Shown here: piece after piece, positions 1 to 5,949 of the stretch
Numbering within the stretch: the first letter of the stretch is position 1
How the letters are laid out: each line of letters starts with the position of its first letter
Origin: Desulfobacterales bacterium CG23_combo_of_CG06-09_8_20_14_all_51_8
Lineage (GTDB): Bacteria; Desulfobacterota; Desulfobacteria; Desulfobacterales; Desulfosalsimonadaceae
Direction of reading: 5' to 3'
Assembly (NCBI GenBank): GCA_002772195.1
Contig: PCSG01000322.1
Location: 190 to 6,352 of the forward strand
DNA: 6,163 nucleotides
Program-made: the position numbers and the translations under genes
The notes under the pieces: generated by a model
Told to the model about the DNA's origin: nothing
The model's database searches: none
Seen by the model: only the letters and a program-made list of their open reading frames with translations

Positions 1-2
1 TC

Positions 3-1178
3 GCCGACTGCTTTGAGCGCAGCGAGTCGAGAGACCATTTTTACTGTTTTATGGCCGGTCAGTTCAGCGAACTGGAGCGAAAGTCCATTGAACCGATCGC
101 CATTGCCGTCGAAGGCGGTAACGTTCGGGCCATGCAGCGTTTCGTATCCGCTGCTCCTTGGGATGATGACAAAATCATGACGAAGTATCGTAATCTTGTC
201 AAAGAGGATCTTGCCCATCCCGATGCCGCTATTATTTTTGACGAAAGCGGTTTTGTCAAAAAAGGGGATGATTCCATTGGGGTTGCCAAGCAGTATTGCG
301 GCAGCCTGGGGAAAGTTGAAAACTGCCAGGTCGGCGTCTTTGCCGCCTACACCTCCCCTTATGGCTACGCGCTGATCGACAAACAACTGTATTTGCCCCA
401 AAAGTGGTTTTTGCCGGACTATGAAATACGGCGTCAAAAATGCAATCTGCCAGAAGACACCGCGTTTAAAACAAAACCCGAAATCGCCGCCCAGATGCTC
501 AAACAGATCGCCGAGGAACAAATTCTGCCTTTTAAATACGTGCTGGCCGATTCGGTCTATGCCGACAGCCCCCATTTTGTTGAGGCGGTCGAGGCGCTGG
601 TTGGCGTTACCTATTTGCTTCAAGTTCCCAAAAACACCTTGTGCTGGCTCAAACATCCAGGTGCCGTCACCAAACAATACCAATACGGCGGAAAGACCCT
701 GAGCAAAAAGGTGCTTTCCGATCATGCCAAAAACCCAATCGCGCTCAGCACCGTGGCTGAAAGTATCAACCGATTTTTCTGGTACCGAAAAACGGTCTCA
801 GAAGGGACCAAAGGCCCGATTGTGTATGAATTTTCCAAACGGCAAATCGTCTTGGCCCAAGACGGACTGCCGAAAAAAACGGTTTGGTTGTTGATTCGAC
901 GAACCATCGGCGACGACCCGGTATACAGTTTTTATCTGTCTAATGCATCGGCCAGTGTTCGCCTCAACACCCTTGTGTGGCTCAGCGGCTTGCGCTGGTC
1001 CATTGAGCAGTGCTTTGAAGAAACCAAAACCGAGCTGGGCATGGATCATTATGAGGTGCGCAAATTTCCCGGTTGGCATCATCACATACTCACCAGCATG
1101 CTGGCCCACTTTTTCCTCTGGCACCTGAAAATCAGGTTGGGGAAAAAAAGCACCAGCCATTACGCTTTCGCAGCTTAG
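3..1178 (+). CDS. IS701-family DDE transposase, 5' partial and frameshifted
   Basis: This enzyme cuts and rejoins the ends of its insertion sequence. The frame is open to the left edge of the window: codons 3-50 read ADCFERSESRDHFYCF before the first ATG at 51, and this matches the usual IS701 N-terminal region. The ATG at 51 is therefore internal and the true start lies upstream. Numbered from that ATG, the RNase H-like DDE residues are D64 (IIFDESG), D167 (LADSVYAD) and E319 (RWSIEQCFEETK, followed by LGMDHYEVR), all intact. After LKIRLGKK the frame crosses seven A (1143-1149) and ends nine residues later in a sequence that does not look native (STSHYAFAA). The expected C-terminus is found in the +1 frame just downstream. 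The protein from this frame keeps the catalytic core but lacks about 56 C-terminal residues, so it is probably inactive or impaired. A sequencing error in the homopolymer is possible. Confidence 0.85.
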   Translation, partial: ADCFERSESRDHFYCFMAGQFSELERKSIEPIAIAVEGGNVRAMQRFVSAAPWDDDKIMTKYRNLVKEDLAHPDAAIIFDESGFVKKGDDSIGVAKQYCGSLGKVENCQVGVFAAYTSPYGYALIDKQLYLPQKWFLPDYEIRRQKCNLPEDTAFKTKPEIAAQMLKQIAEEQILPFKYVLADSVYADSPHFVEAVEALVGVTYLLQVPKNTLCWLKHPGAVTKQYQYGGKTLSKKVLSDHAKNPIALSTVAESINRFFWYRKTVSEGTKGPIVYEFSKRQIVLAQDGLPKKTVWLLIRRTIGDDPVYSFYLSNASASVRLNTLVWLSGLRWSIEQCFEETKTELGMDHYEVRKFPGWHHHILTSMLAHFFLWHLKIRLGKKSTSHYAFAA

Positions 1179-1320
1179 GCTGCTGGAAATGGTTTTGCCC
1201 AAGCGCCGGTTTGACATCATATCGCGACTTAAACTGGTTCGATGGATACAGGCCAAGAACCATCTGGCGTATCTGTCACACCGCCGGAAAAGACTGAAGT
1301 TGCTATCGATGCAATTATAA
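1141..1320 (+). pseudogene. Displaced C-terminal end of the IS701-like transposase
   Basis: Read from 1141, the frame gives GKKAPAITLSQLRLLLEMVLPKRRF-type sequence (here APAITLSQLRLLEMVLPKRR), then FDIISRLKLVRWIQAKNHLAYLSHRRKRLKLL, and stops with TAA at 1318-1320. This basic, helical tail is what I expect at the end of IS701-type transposases, so it is the continuation of the gene that stops at 1178. Joining the two needs one A removed from, or two added to, the A7 run at 1143-1149. A -1 ribosomal slip would enter the third frame, which shows no family-like sequence. It has no start codon or ribosome binding site of its own. Confidence 0.8.
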
Positions 1321-1336
1321 ATAACGTTGTAGGGCT

Positions 1337-2308
1337 AATCTTCAAAGAAATGGTAGACAAGGGCAACCTCAGGCGGGTGTTGACATTTATGGAGAAGATA
1401 ATTTGGGGAGATTTGTTGGTGTACAGTGTAAAAATGCTGAATCAGAATTAAGAATAACCACCGTTAAGGAAGAGATAATTAAAGCCGAGCAATTTGAACC
1501 TCATCTCTCCAGTTTCTATATTGCTACAACCCTCCCCAATGATGCACTTTTGCAAAGAGAGATACGAGTATTATCTGTTGAAAGGGTTAAAAATAATTTT
1601 TTCCCTGTTGGCATCTTTTTTTGGGAAGATATCATTCAAGAATTAATAAAAAATCCTCAAGATTTCTCCATTCATTACCCAGAAATAAAGTTAAGCATAG
1701 AAGATCCATGGATCTCTGGTCCTCAATTGTTGTGTAATCTTGATATTGCCTTTTTCGGGGTTCAAATTAAAAATTATATACGTTTAATTTTTGGTGAATT
1801 GGGAGCTGAGGTCGGCGAAGATCCGATGCAAATTTGTGGTTTAGGTGCCACAATCAAAAGTTGTGCATCCGTACTATTGAAAGATAAAGAAGCTAATGAA
1901 TTAAATAGCAAAATTGATAATCTTATCTCGTTAGCCCTTATGGAATGCAAATCTAAGGATGAAAATAAATCGCGTTGGGCTGAGGTTGATAAGCTATGCG
2001 CTTCAATATTGCAGGATATATTTAATCATGAATACAAGCTTACAGGAATTTTTCTGGCAGCTTTCCGTTTGGGAATTATGCTTGGAAAATGGAATATCCA
2101 TGCAGAAGAAGCAGATTACAAACTTCCTAATGAAAATATTGATACCATAATTGAATTATTTTCAGCATTGGAGGCCACAGAGGAATTAAAGAAAAAAGTC
2201 TTTGAGGTATTTATAAAACATAATACCACGGATGAAATATCAAACCTACACATTCCTCATAAAATATATTCTTTTTCAAGAAGACTAAAGCGAGAAATTC
2301 TATCATAA
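1337..2308 (+). pseudogene. PD-(D/E)xK (Mrr-like) nuclease, 5'-truncated
   Basis: This is the 3' part of a gene for a restriction-endonuclease-like protein. From 1337 the frame reads NLQRNGRQGQPQ, then AGVDIYGEDN and RFVGVQCKN. This is the nuclease core with catalytic Asp at codon 1382-1384 and the Q-x-K motif with Q at 1424-1426 and K at 1430-1432. It continues with KAEQFEPHLSSFYIATTLPNDALLQ and FPVGIFFWEDII, typical of this family. The C-terminal half, from about 1680, is a helical region that I do not recognise (LDIAFFGVQIKNYIRLIFGELG). Upstream, the frame closes at a TAA (1322-1324) with no ATG, and the usual N-terminal helix before the QRNG motif is absent, so the IS has removed or displaced the start. 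A TTG at 1403 with GGAG at 1391-1394 could start translation, but it would leave out the catalytic Asp. The gene is much more AT-rich than its neighbours, and its stop codon overlaps an attC-like site, suggesting a captured cassette. The family often works in anti-phage defence; that role is inferred here. Confidence 0.75.
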
Positions 2309-2383
2309 CAACCGCATCAAGACCGACGCCGTAACGTCTTTGGCAAAGTCATGGGCCGGCGCTACTTATGCGGAGCGTTGTGC
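2303..2383 (+). other. attC-like integron recombination site
   Basis: This is an imperfect palindrome with the layout of an integron cassette attC. R'' is TCATAAC (2303-2309) and R' is GTTGTGC (2377-2383), with five of seven positions complementary plus one G-T. L'' is CCGCATCAAG (2312-2321) and L' is CTTATGCGG (2365-2373). These pair perfectly except for C2318, which leaves one extrahelical base (a G on the bottom strand), the feature that directs the integrase to the bottom strand. An inner stem CGCCG/CGGCG (2327-2331 with 2357-2361) and a small hairpin CTTT/AAAG (2338-2348) form the variable terminal structure. The nuclease stop codon (2306-2308) overlaps R'', and the orientation is right for a plus-strand cassette. 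Strand exchange would be expected between G2377 and T2378. R' differs from GTTRRRY at one position. No integrase gene or second certain attC is in view. Confidence 0.72.
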
Positions 2384-2407
2384 ACCATGCAATAGAAGGA
2401 TACCAAT

Positions 2408-3229
2408 TTGAAATATGTTCATGGATACAATCTGAAAGAAAACATACGGTTGCAGGACCAGGCGTCAACGCTTGTGGAGTTGCTGCATTCCGATACATTT
2501 TATCCGGCCGGGTGCCGGGTTCTTGAAGCAGGATGCGGTGTCGGCGCGCAAACCATTACGTTGGCCCGCAACAGCCCGAATGCACACATCACCTCCGTCG
2601 ATATCTCTGATACCTCGATTGCCGGGGCCAGGGGAAAAATCAAGGAGGCCGGATACACCAATGTGTTTTTCAGACAGGCGGACATCTATAACCTGCCTTT
2701 TAAACCGGAATCCTTTGATCACATTTTTGTTTGTTTTGTGCTTGAACATCTGGACCGGCCGAAGGAGGCGCTAAATTCTCTGAAAAATCTTTTGAAGAGG
2801 GGAGGCACCATCACGGTTATTGAAGGAGATCATGGATCGACCTATTTTTATCCTGATAGTGATGCGGCGCACCGGGCGATTCGGTGTCAGGTCGAACTGC
2901 AGAAAAGAGCCGGCGGAAATGCCGATATCGGCAGGGAGCTTTATCCTTTATTAAAAGGGGCGGGGTTCGGAGATATCCGCGTATCCCCTCGGATGGTCTA
3001 TGTTGATTCGAGCAGGCCCCTGCTTGTCGAAGGCTTCACGAAAAACACCTTCACGGCCATGATCGAAGGCGTCCGGCAACTCTCCGTGGAAGCCGGCCTG
3101 ATTGACGAAAAAGCCTTTGATGAAGGCATTAAGGCTTTGTACAGGACAACGGAAGCCGACGGAGTTTTTTGCTACACGTTTTTCAAGGCGATTGGGAAAA
3201 GGAATGAATTGCCGGACATCTTTAAATAA
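2408..3229 (+). CDS. Class I SAM-dependent methyltransferase
   Basis: This is probably a cytoplasmic enzyme that moves a methyl group from S-adenosylmethionine to an unknown acceptor. The 273-residue protein has a Rossmann-fold methyltransferase core: motif I VLEAGCGVG (residues 38-46), the acidic ribose-binding D65 (SVDIS), QADIYNLPF (90-98), and FDHIFVCFVLEHL (103-115), followed by the GGTITVIEGDHGS strand at about 125-137. The N-terminal YVHGYN...RLQDQASTL stretch and the C-terminal FCYTFFKAIG strand match a family of stand-alone methyltransferases whose substrate I do not know. The start is a TTG at 2408, preceded by a good ribosome binding site, AAGGA at 2396-2400, seven bases away; no suitable ATG is nearby. 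It begins only 24 bp after the attC-like site, so it could be a second cassette or simply the chromosomal gene next to the array. Its composition is intermediate, unlike the AT-rich nuclease gene. Confidence 0.85.
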   Translation: MKYVHGYNLKENIRLQDQASTLVELLHSDTFYPAGCRVLEAGCGVGAQTITLARNSPNAHITSVDISDTSIAGARGKIKEAGYTNVFFRQADIYNLPFKPESFDHIFVCFVLEHLDRPKEALNSLKNLLKRGGTITVIEGDHGSTYFYPDSDAAHRAIRCQVELQKRAGGNADIGRELYPLLKGAGFGDIRVSPRMVYVDSSRPLLVEGFTKNTFTAMIEGVRQLSVEAGLIDEKAFDEGIKALYRTTEADGVFCYTFFKAIGKRNELPDIFK

Positions 3230-3245
3230 TTATCATTAATAAGGG

Positions 3246-3292
3246 AACTCCGGGTTCTGAAATCTGCAATATAAATTTCCGGACCTCGGGTT
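3246..3292. repeat. 18-bp imperfect inverted repeat (hairpin)
   Basis: The arms AACTCCGGGTTCTGAAAT (3246-3263) and ATTTCCGGACCTCGGGTT (3275-3292) align with no gap: 13 of 18 positions are perfect complements and most of the rest can form G-T pairs. The loop is 11 bases. It lies 16 bp after the methyltransferase stop, so it could end that transcript or protect its 3' end, but no T-run follows on either strand. The outer ends AAC and GTTAGCT resemble the outer boxes of an attC site. However, there is no bulged base and the length is short, so a second attC is only a weak possibility. Confidence 0.5.
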
Positions 3293-3297
3293 AGCTG

Positions 3298-3326
3298 TTG
3301 ACGAAGGCCTGATACTATGATATACA
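3298..3326 (+). promoter_or_regulatory. Predicted sigma70-type promoter of vapBC
   Basis: The -35 hexamer TTGACG (3298-3303) and the -10 hexamer TATACA (3321-3326) are separated by 17 bases and match the consensus at five and four of six positions. Transcription would start near 3332-3334, in the centre of the operator palindrome and about 25 bases before the vapB start. The overlap of the -10 with the operator is what direct autorepression would need. Confidence 0.5.
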
Positions 3327-3348
3327 TTTTAACAAATGTATATCATAG
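3315..3348. promoter_or_regulatory. Perfect palindromic operator of vapBC
   Basis: This is a perfect 15-bp inverted repeat, CTATGATATACATTT (3315-3329) and its complement (3334-3348), around the 4-bp centre TAAC. It covers the predicted -10 and transcription start and reaches the first base of the vapB ribosome binding site (AGGAG, 3347-3351). Toxin-antitoxin operons are commonly repressed by the antitoxin or the VapBC complex bound to such repeats, and an AbrB-type VapB dimer is the likely ligand here. This is inferred from position and symmetry. Confidence 0.75.
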
Positions 3349-3358
3349 GAGACGAAGC

Positions 3359-3592
3359 ATGCAGGTTTCAAAATGGGGAAACAGTCTGGCGATTCGGTTG
3401 CCGGCGGCGGTAGTCGAGGCCCTGGCCCTGCGGGAAGGGGACGACATTACTGTGGTGATCGCCGATGAACGGATATTTCAGATAAAAAAGAGACCCGGCC
3501 GGGAAGAGGTGCTGGCAAAGCTGCGCCGGTTCCGGGGAAAATTGCCGGATGATTTCACATTCGACCGGGACGATGCCAATGCCCGGGCCTGA
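3359..3592 (+). CDS. vapB: AbrB/SpoVT-type antitoxin VapB
   Basis: This is a 77-residue antitoxin that should bind and neutralise the PIN toxin encoded next to it and repress its own promoter. The N-terminal MQVSKWGNSLAIRLPAAVVEAL, followed by LREGDDITV, is the swapped-hairpin (AbrB/MazE-like) DNA-binding domain at residues 1-45. The tail (about 46-77), rich in charged residues with RRFRGKLPDDFTFDRDD, is the usual toxin-wrapping segment. The start is the ATG at 3359, preceded by AGGAG (3347-3351) at seven bases. An in-frame ATG at 3317 exists, but it lies inside the operator palindrome and upstream of the predicted transcription start, and would add 14 residues that the family does not have. 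The gene overlaps vapC by 14 bp, which implies coupled translation. Confidence 0.9.
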   Translation: MQVSKWGNSLAIRLPAAVVEALALREGDDITVVIADERIFQIKKRPGREEVLAKLRRFRGKLPDDFTFDRDDANARA

Positions 3593-3992
3593 AGCAGTTT
3601 TCATCGACAGCAACGTCCTGCTGTATCTTTTGTCGGAAGACGCTGATAAGGCGGATCAGGCCGAGGCGATCGTTCGATCAGGCGGACGCATCAGCGTACA
3701 AATACTCAATGAAATCGCCAATGTGGCGCGCCGCAAATTGTCGATGCCGTGGGGAGAAATCAATGAACTGCTGTCGTTGATACGATACCTTTGCCCTGTT
3801 GAACCGTTGACGATTGAAACCCACGAACAAGGCATCCGGATCGCCCGGCAATATAAGCTGAGCACCTATGATGCCATGATTGTGGCGGCCGCGTTGATTG
3901 CAGGGTGCGAAGTTTTATATTCAGAGGATATGCAGAATGGATTGCTTGTCGATAATCAATTGCATATCCGCAACCCCTTTATTTCAGATTAA
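3579..3992 (+). CDS. vapC: PIN-domain ribonuclease toxin VapC
   Basis: This is the toxin of the module, a Mg-dependent RNase expected to stop translation by cutting tRNA or rRNA when VapB is lost. The 137-residue protein is one PIN domain with its acidic residues in order: D10 (VFIDSNVLLYL), E45 (QILNEIANV), D98 (STYDAMIVAAAL) and D117 (YSEDMQNG). The active site therefore looks intact, and the length is normal for the family. The ATG at 3579 is preferred because GGGA at 3567-3570 lies eight bases upstream; the in-frame ATG at 3573 is possible, and the more distant upstream start codon at 3549 would add about ten unneeded residues. It has no promoter of its own and should be read with vapB. 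The RNA target cannot be told from sequence. Confidence 0.9.
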   Translation: MPGPEAVFIDSNVLLYLLSEDADKADQAEAIVRSGGRISVQILNEIANVARRKLSMPWGEINELLSLIRYLCPVEPLTIETHEQGIRIARQYKLSTYDAMIVAAALIAGCEVLYSEDMQNGLLVDNQLHIRNPFISD

Positions 3993-4008
3993 ATCGAAAT
4001 AATTTTTT
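3979..4008 (+). terminator. Possible intrinsic terminator after vapC
   Basis: TTATTTC (3979-3985) pairs with GAAATAA (3996-4002). The stem is extended by GAT/ATC (3987-3989 with 3993-3995) across one bulged A, around a TAA loop that is the vapC stop codon (3990-3992). Six T follow at once (4003-4008). The stem is AT-rich and so weak, but the layout is that of a Rho-independent terminator separating vapBC from the moxR operon. Confidence 0.4.
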
Positions 4009-4074
4009 CACCACCCCTGACCCCCGCACCTCTTCTTGACAGAACAAGGCCGGATGGGGCATTCTGGAGTCGCT

Positions 4075-4992
4075 ATGAAAGAGCAATTTGAATCCATCGT
4101 CAAGCAAATCAGCAGCGTGCTGCTGGGAAAAGAGCCTCAGGTCCGCCTGGCCCTGACCTGTTTGTTCGCTCGGGGGCATCTCCTCATCGAAGACCTGCCG
4201 GGCATCGGCAAAACCACCCTGGCCAAGGTGCTAGCGAAGTGCATGGGCCTGGATTTTCAGCGGATTCAGTTTACCAGCGACATGCTGCCCGGCGATATTC
4301 TGGGGGTGTCGGTGTTTGACCAGAAAGCCGGAACCTTCCATTTTCATCCCGGCCCGATTTTTACCCAGGTCCTCTTGGCCGACGAGATCAACCGGGCCAC
4401 CCCCAAGACCCAGAGCGCCCTGCTTGAGGCCATGGAAGAGCAGCAGGTGACCATCGAAGGGGAAACCCGGGTCCTGAAACAGCCGTTTTTCGTCATCGCC
4501 ACCCAGAACCCTCTGGAACATTCCGGCACATTCCCCCTGCCCGAGTCCCAGATGGACCGGTTTCTCATGCGCATCACCCTGGGATATCCGGACCGGGCCG
4601 CGGAAAAAAAGATTTTAAAAGGGGAGGGGGCCCAGGCGGTGCTGGCGGCCATGGGCACCTGCATGATGCATGACGACGTATCCGGGATCCAGGCGAAAAT
4701 CAGCCAAGTCCGGGCGTCGGATACGTTTCTGGATTATCTTCAGGACATCATTCATTTCACCCGTTCCTCCCCCCATTTTCAGGTGGGGCTGTCCCCCCGG
4801 GCCGGCCTTGCCCTCCAGCAGGCGTCCCGGGCCTGGGCCCACATGGAGGGACGGGATTTCATGGTGCCGGAAGACCTTCAGGTGGTGCTGCCCTGGGTGG
4901 CCGGCCACCGGCTGCGGTCCCGAAGCGAAGGTCTGGAAATCCCCAACAACCGGCTCATGGAACTGTTTTCCCGGGTGCCGGTGCCGCTGTGA
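4075..4992 (+). CDS. MoxR-family AAA+ ATPase
   Basis: This is a cytoplasmic, chaperone-like ATPase that likely remodels or activates partner proteins, probably with the DUF58 protein encoded next. In the 305-residue protein numbered from the ATG at 4075, I see Walker A EDLPGIGKTT (39-48, K46), the MoxR signature QFTSDMLPGDILG (65-77), Walker B LLADEINRA (D103, E104), sensor 1 ATQNP (N145), QMDRFLMRI with an arginine typical of the family, and sensor 2 LSPRAG (R242) in the C-terminal lid. All ATPase residues are present. The ATG at 4075 has GGAG (4066-4069) five bases upstream; in-frame starts at 4036 (TTG) and 4054 (ATG) would add 13 or 7 residues and have poorer ribosome binding sites. The gene's last bases overlap the next start as GTGA, so the two are translationally coupled. 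It is GC-rich like the rest of this operon. Confidence 0.93.
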   Translation: MKEQFESIVKQISSVLLGKEPQVRLALTCLFARGHLLIEDLPGIGKTTLAKVLAKCMGLDFQRIQFTSDMLPGDILGVSVFDQKAGTFHFHPGPIFTQVLLADEINRATPKTQSALLEAMEEQQVTIEGETRVLKQPFFVIATQNPLEHSGTFPLPESQMDRFLMRITLGYPDRAAEKKILKGEGAQAVLAAMGTCMMHDDVSGIQAKISQVRASDTFLDYLQDIIHFTRSSPHFQVGLSPRAGLALQQASRAWAHMEGRDFMVPEDLQVVLPWVAGHRLRSRSEGLEIPNNRLMELFSRVPVPL

Positions 4993-5939
4993 CGGGGCTG
5001 TGCGATTGGCTCATTGACCCGCCCCGGGCCTTTGATCCCCTGCCGGTGGTGTTTCACCGCCGCCGCGTCTTTATCCTGCCCACGATGTACGGCTATCTGT
5101 TTTTCGGGATTCTTCTGGCCATGCTCCTGGGCTCCATCAACTACAATAATAATCTCGGATTTCTGCTGGTGTTTCTCCTGGGCAGTATTTCCCTGGTTTC
5201 CATGATTCATACCTACCGGAATCTGCTGGGGGTCAGGATTCTCTCCGTATCGGCCCGGCCGGTGTTCGCCGGTGAAACCGCCGTGTTCCGGTTTCTGGTG
5301 CGGGCCGAATCCGGACGGCGGCAGGCGGTGGGATTTTTACTGGAAAAAGAGCGGCCGGTTCTGGAAGACATCGGCGAAAAAACCGATGAAACCATCAGCG
5401 TTCCACGGTCCGCGCAGGATAGGGGGATTCTGCGGGCCGGACGACTTGTGGTCTGGACCCGCTATCCCCTGGGGCTGTTCCGGGCCTGGACCATTGTGCG
5501 GCCGGATGCGGCGTGCGTGGTCTATCCTCGGCCCCTGGCCGGTCCGTTTCAGACATCTGATGGCGGTCAAAGCCAGGAATCCGCTGACGCAGCCGCAGAA
5601 ACCCCGGGAGTGGATGATTTTGCCGGGCTCAAACGCTATCAGCCCGGGGACCCCCTGGGCCGGATCGCCTGGAAAACTCTTTCCCGGGGCATGGGCACGT
5701 TCACCAAGGAATTTACCAAAGCCGGGGGCGGGTCCGTGATGCTGGATTATGATCGTCTTGGCGATACCGGAACGGAGCAAAAATTATCCCGGCTTTCGGA
5801 CATGGTGGTCAAAGCCCACCGGATGAACCTGGAATACGGCCTGCGCCTTCCAGGCATCACCCTTGCCCCGGAACGGGGCGAGCGGCAACGGCATGCGTGT
5901 TTGAAGGCGCTCGCGGTGTTTGGGAAGAAAGAAGCCTAA
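4989..5939 (+). CDS. DUF58-domain membrane protein
   Basis: This is a 316-residue partner of MoxR ATPases with no assigned reaction. The N-terminus carries two close hydrophobic segments (about residues 34-50 and 56-73, joined by the polar SINYNNN turn), which should form a membrane hairpin. The rest has a beta-rich region (about 80-180) and the DUF58 core with the signature DFAGLKRYQPGDPLGRIAWK (210-229). A von Willebrand-like fold is usual for this family; here the C-terminal part is short (about 85 residues after the signature) and ends with VMLDYDRLGDTGTEQKLSRL and a basic tail. The start is GTG at 4989, overlapping the moxR stop, with no separate ribosome binding site needed. It belongs to the operon with moxR and the following transglutaminase-like gene. 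Confidence 0.88.
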   Translation: MTGLCDWLIDPPRAFDPLPVVFHRRRVFILPTMYGYLFFGILLAMLLGSINYNNNLGFLLVFLLGSISLVSMIHTYRNLLGVRILSVSARPVFAGETAVFRFLVRAESGRRQAVGFLLEKERPVLEDIGEKTDETISVPRSAQDRGILRAGRLVVWTRYPLGLFRAWTIVRPDAACVVYPRPLAGPFQTSDGGQSQESADAAAETPGVDDFAGLKRYQPGDPLGRIAWKTLSRGMGTFTKEFTKAGGGSVMLDYDRLGDTGTEQKLSRLSDMVVKAHRMNLEYGLRLPGITLAPERGERQRHACLKALAVFGKKEA

Positions 5940-5949
5940 CCCCCTTACT

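Larger units (their letters stand above)
1..1334 (+). mobile_element. IS701-like insertion sequence, right-hand part
   Basis: The window begins inside an insertion sequence of the IS701 type (DDE transposase) and holds its right-hand part; the left end is off the window. The right end is inferred rather than proved. The transposase C-terminal frame stops at 1320, and recognisable residues of the interrupted nuclease start at about 1337. A CTAA at 1335-1338 fits the 4-bp YTAR target duplication that I recall for this family, which would put the IS edge at 1334. No terminal inverted repeat can be checked because the other end is missing. Composition also changes here, from mixed GC to AT-rich. 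Confidence 0.7.

Noticed and set aside
798..1256. 152-codon frame on the minus strand opposite the transposase
   Set aside because: It is the reverse shadow of a conserved DDE transposase region, with no family match that I can see.
1140..1297. Programmed -1 frameshifting at the transposase A7 run
   Set aside because: A -1 slip enters the frame ending at about 1297, which shows no transposase-like residues; the native tail is in the other frame.
1242..1451. Small plus-strand frame of 69 residues across the IS/nuclease junction
   Set aside because: It is out of frame with both the transposase tail and the nuclease, which together explain the same bases with recognisable family sequence.
3317..3358. 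Longer vapB start at the ATG at 3317
   Set aside because: It lies inside the operator palindrome and upstream of the predicted transcription start, has no ribosome binding site, and adds residues (MIYILTNVYHRRRS) foreign to the family; the ATG at 3359 has AGGAG.
4036..4065. TTGACA at 4036-4041 as a promoter for moxR
   Set aside because: The hexamer is perfect, but the best -10 at normal spacing (CATTCT) is poor, and transcription would start at about 4072, after the ribosome binding site at 4066-4069.
5337..5780. 147-codon frame on the minus strand opposite the DUF58 gene
   Set aside because: Stop-poor antisense frames are expected in GC-rich DNA; it has no recognisable domain and lies opposite a well-supported gene.
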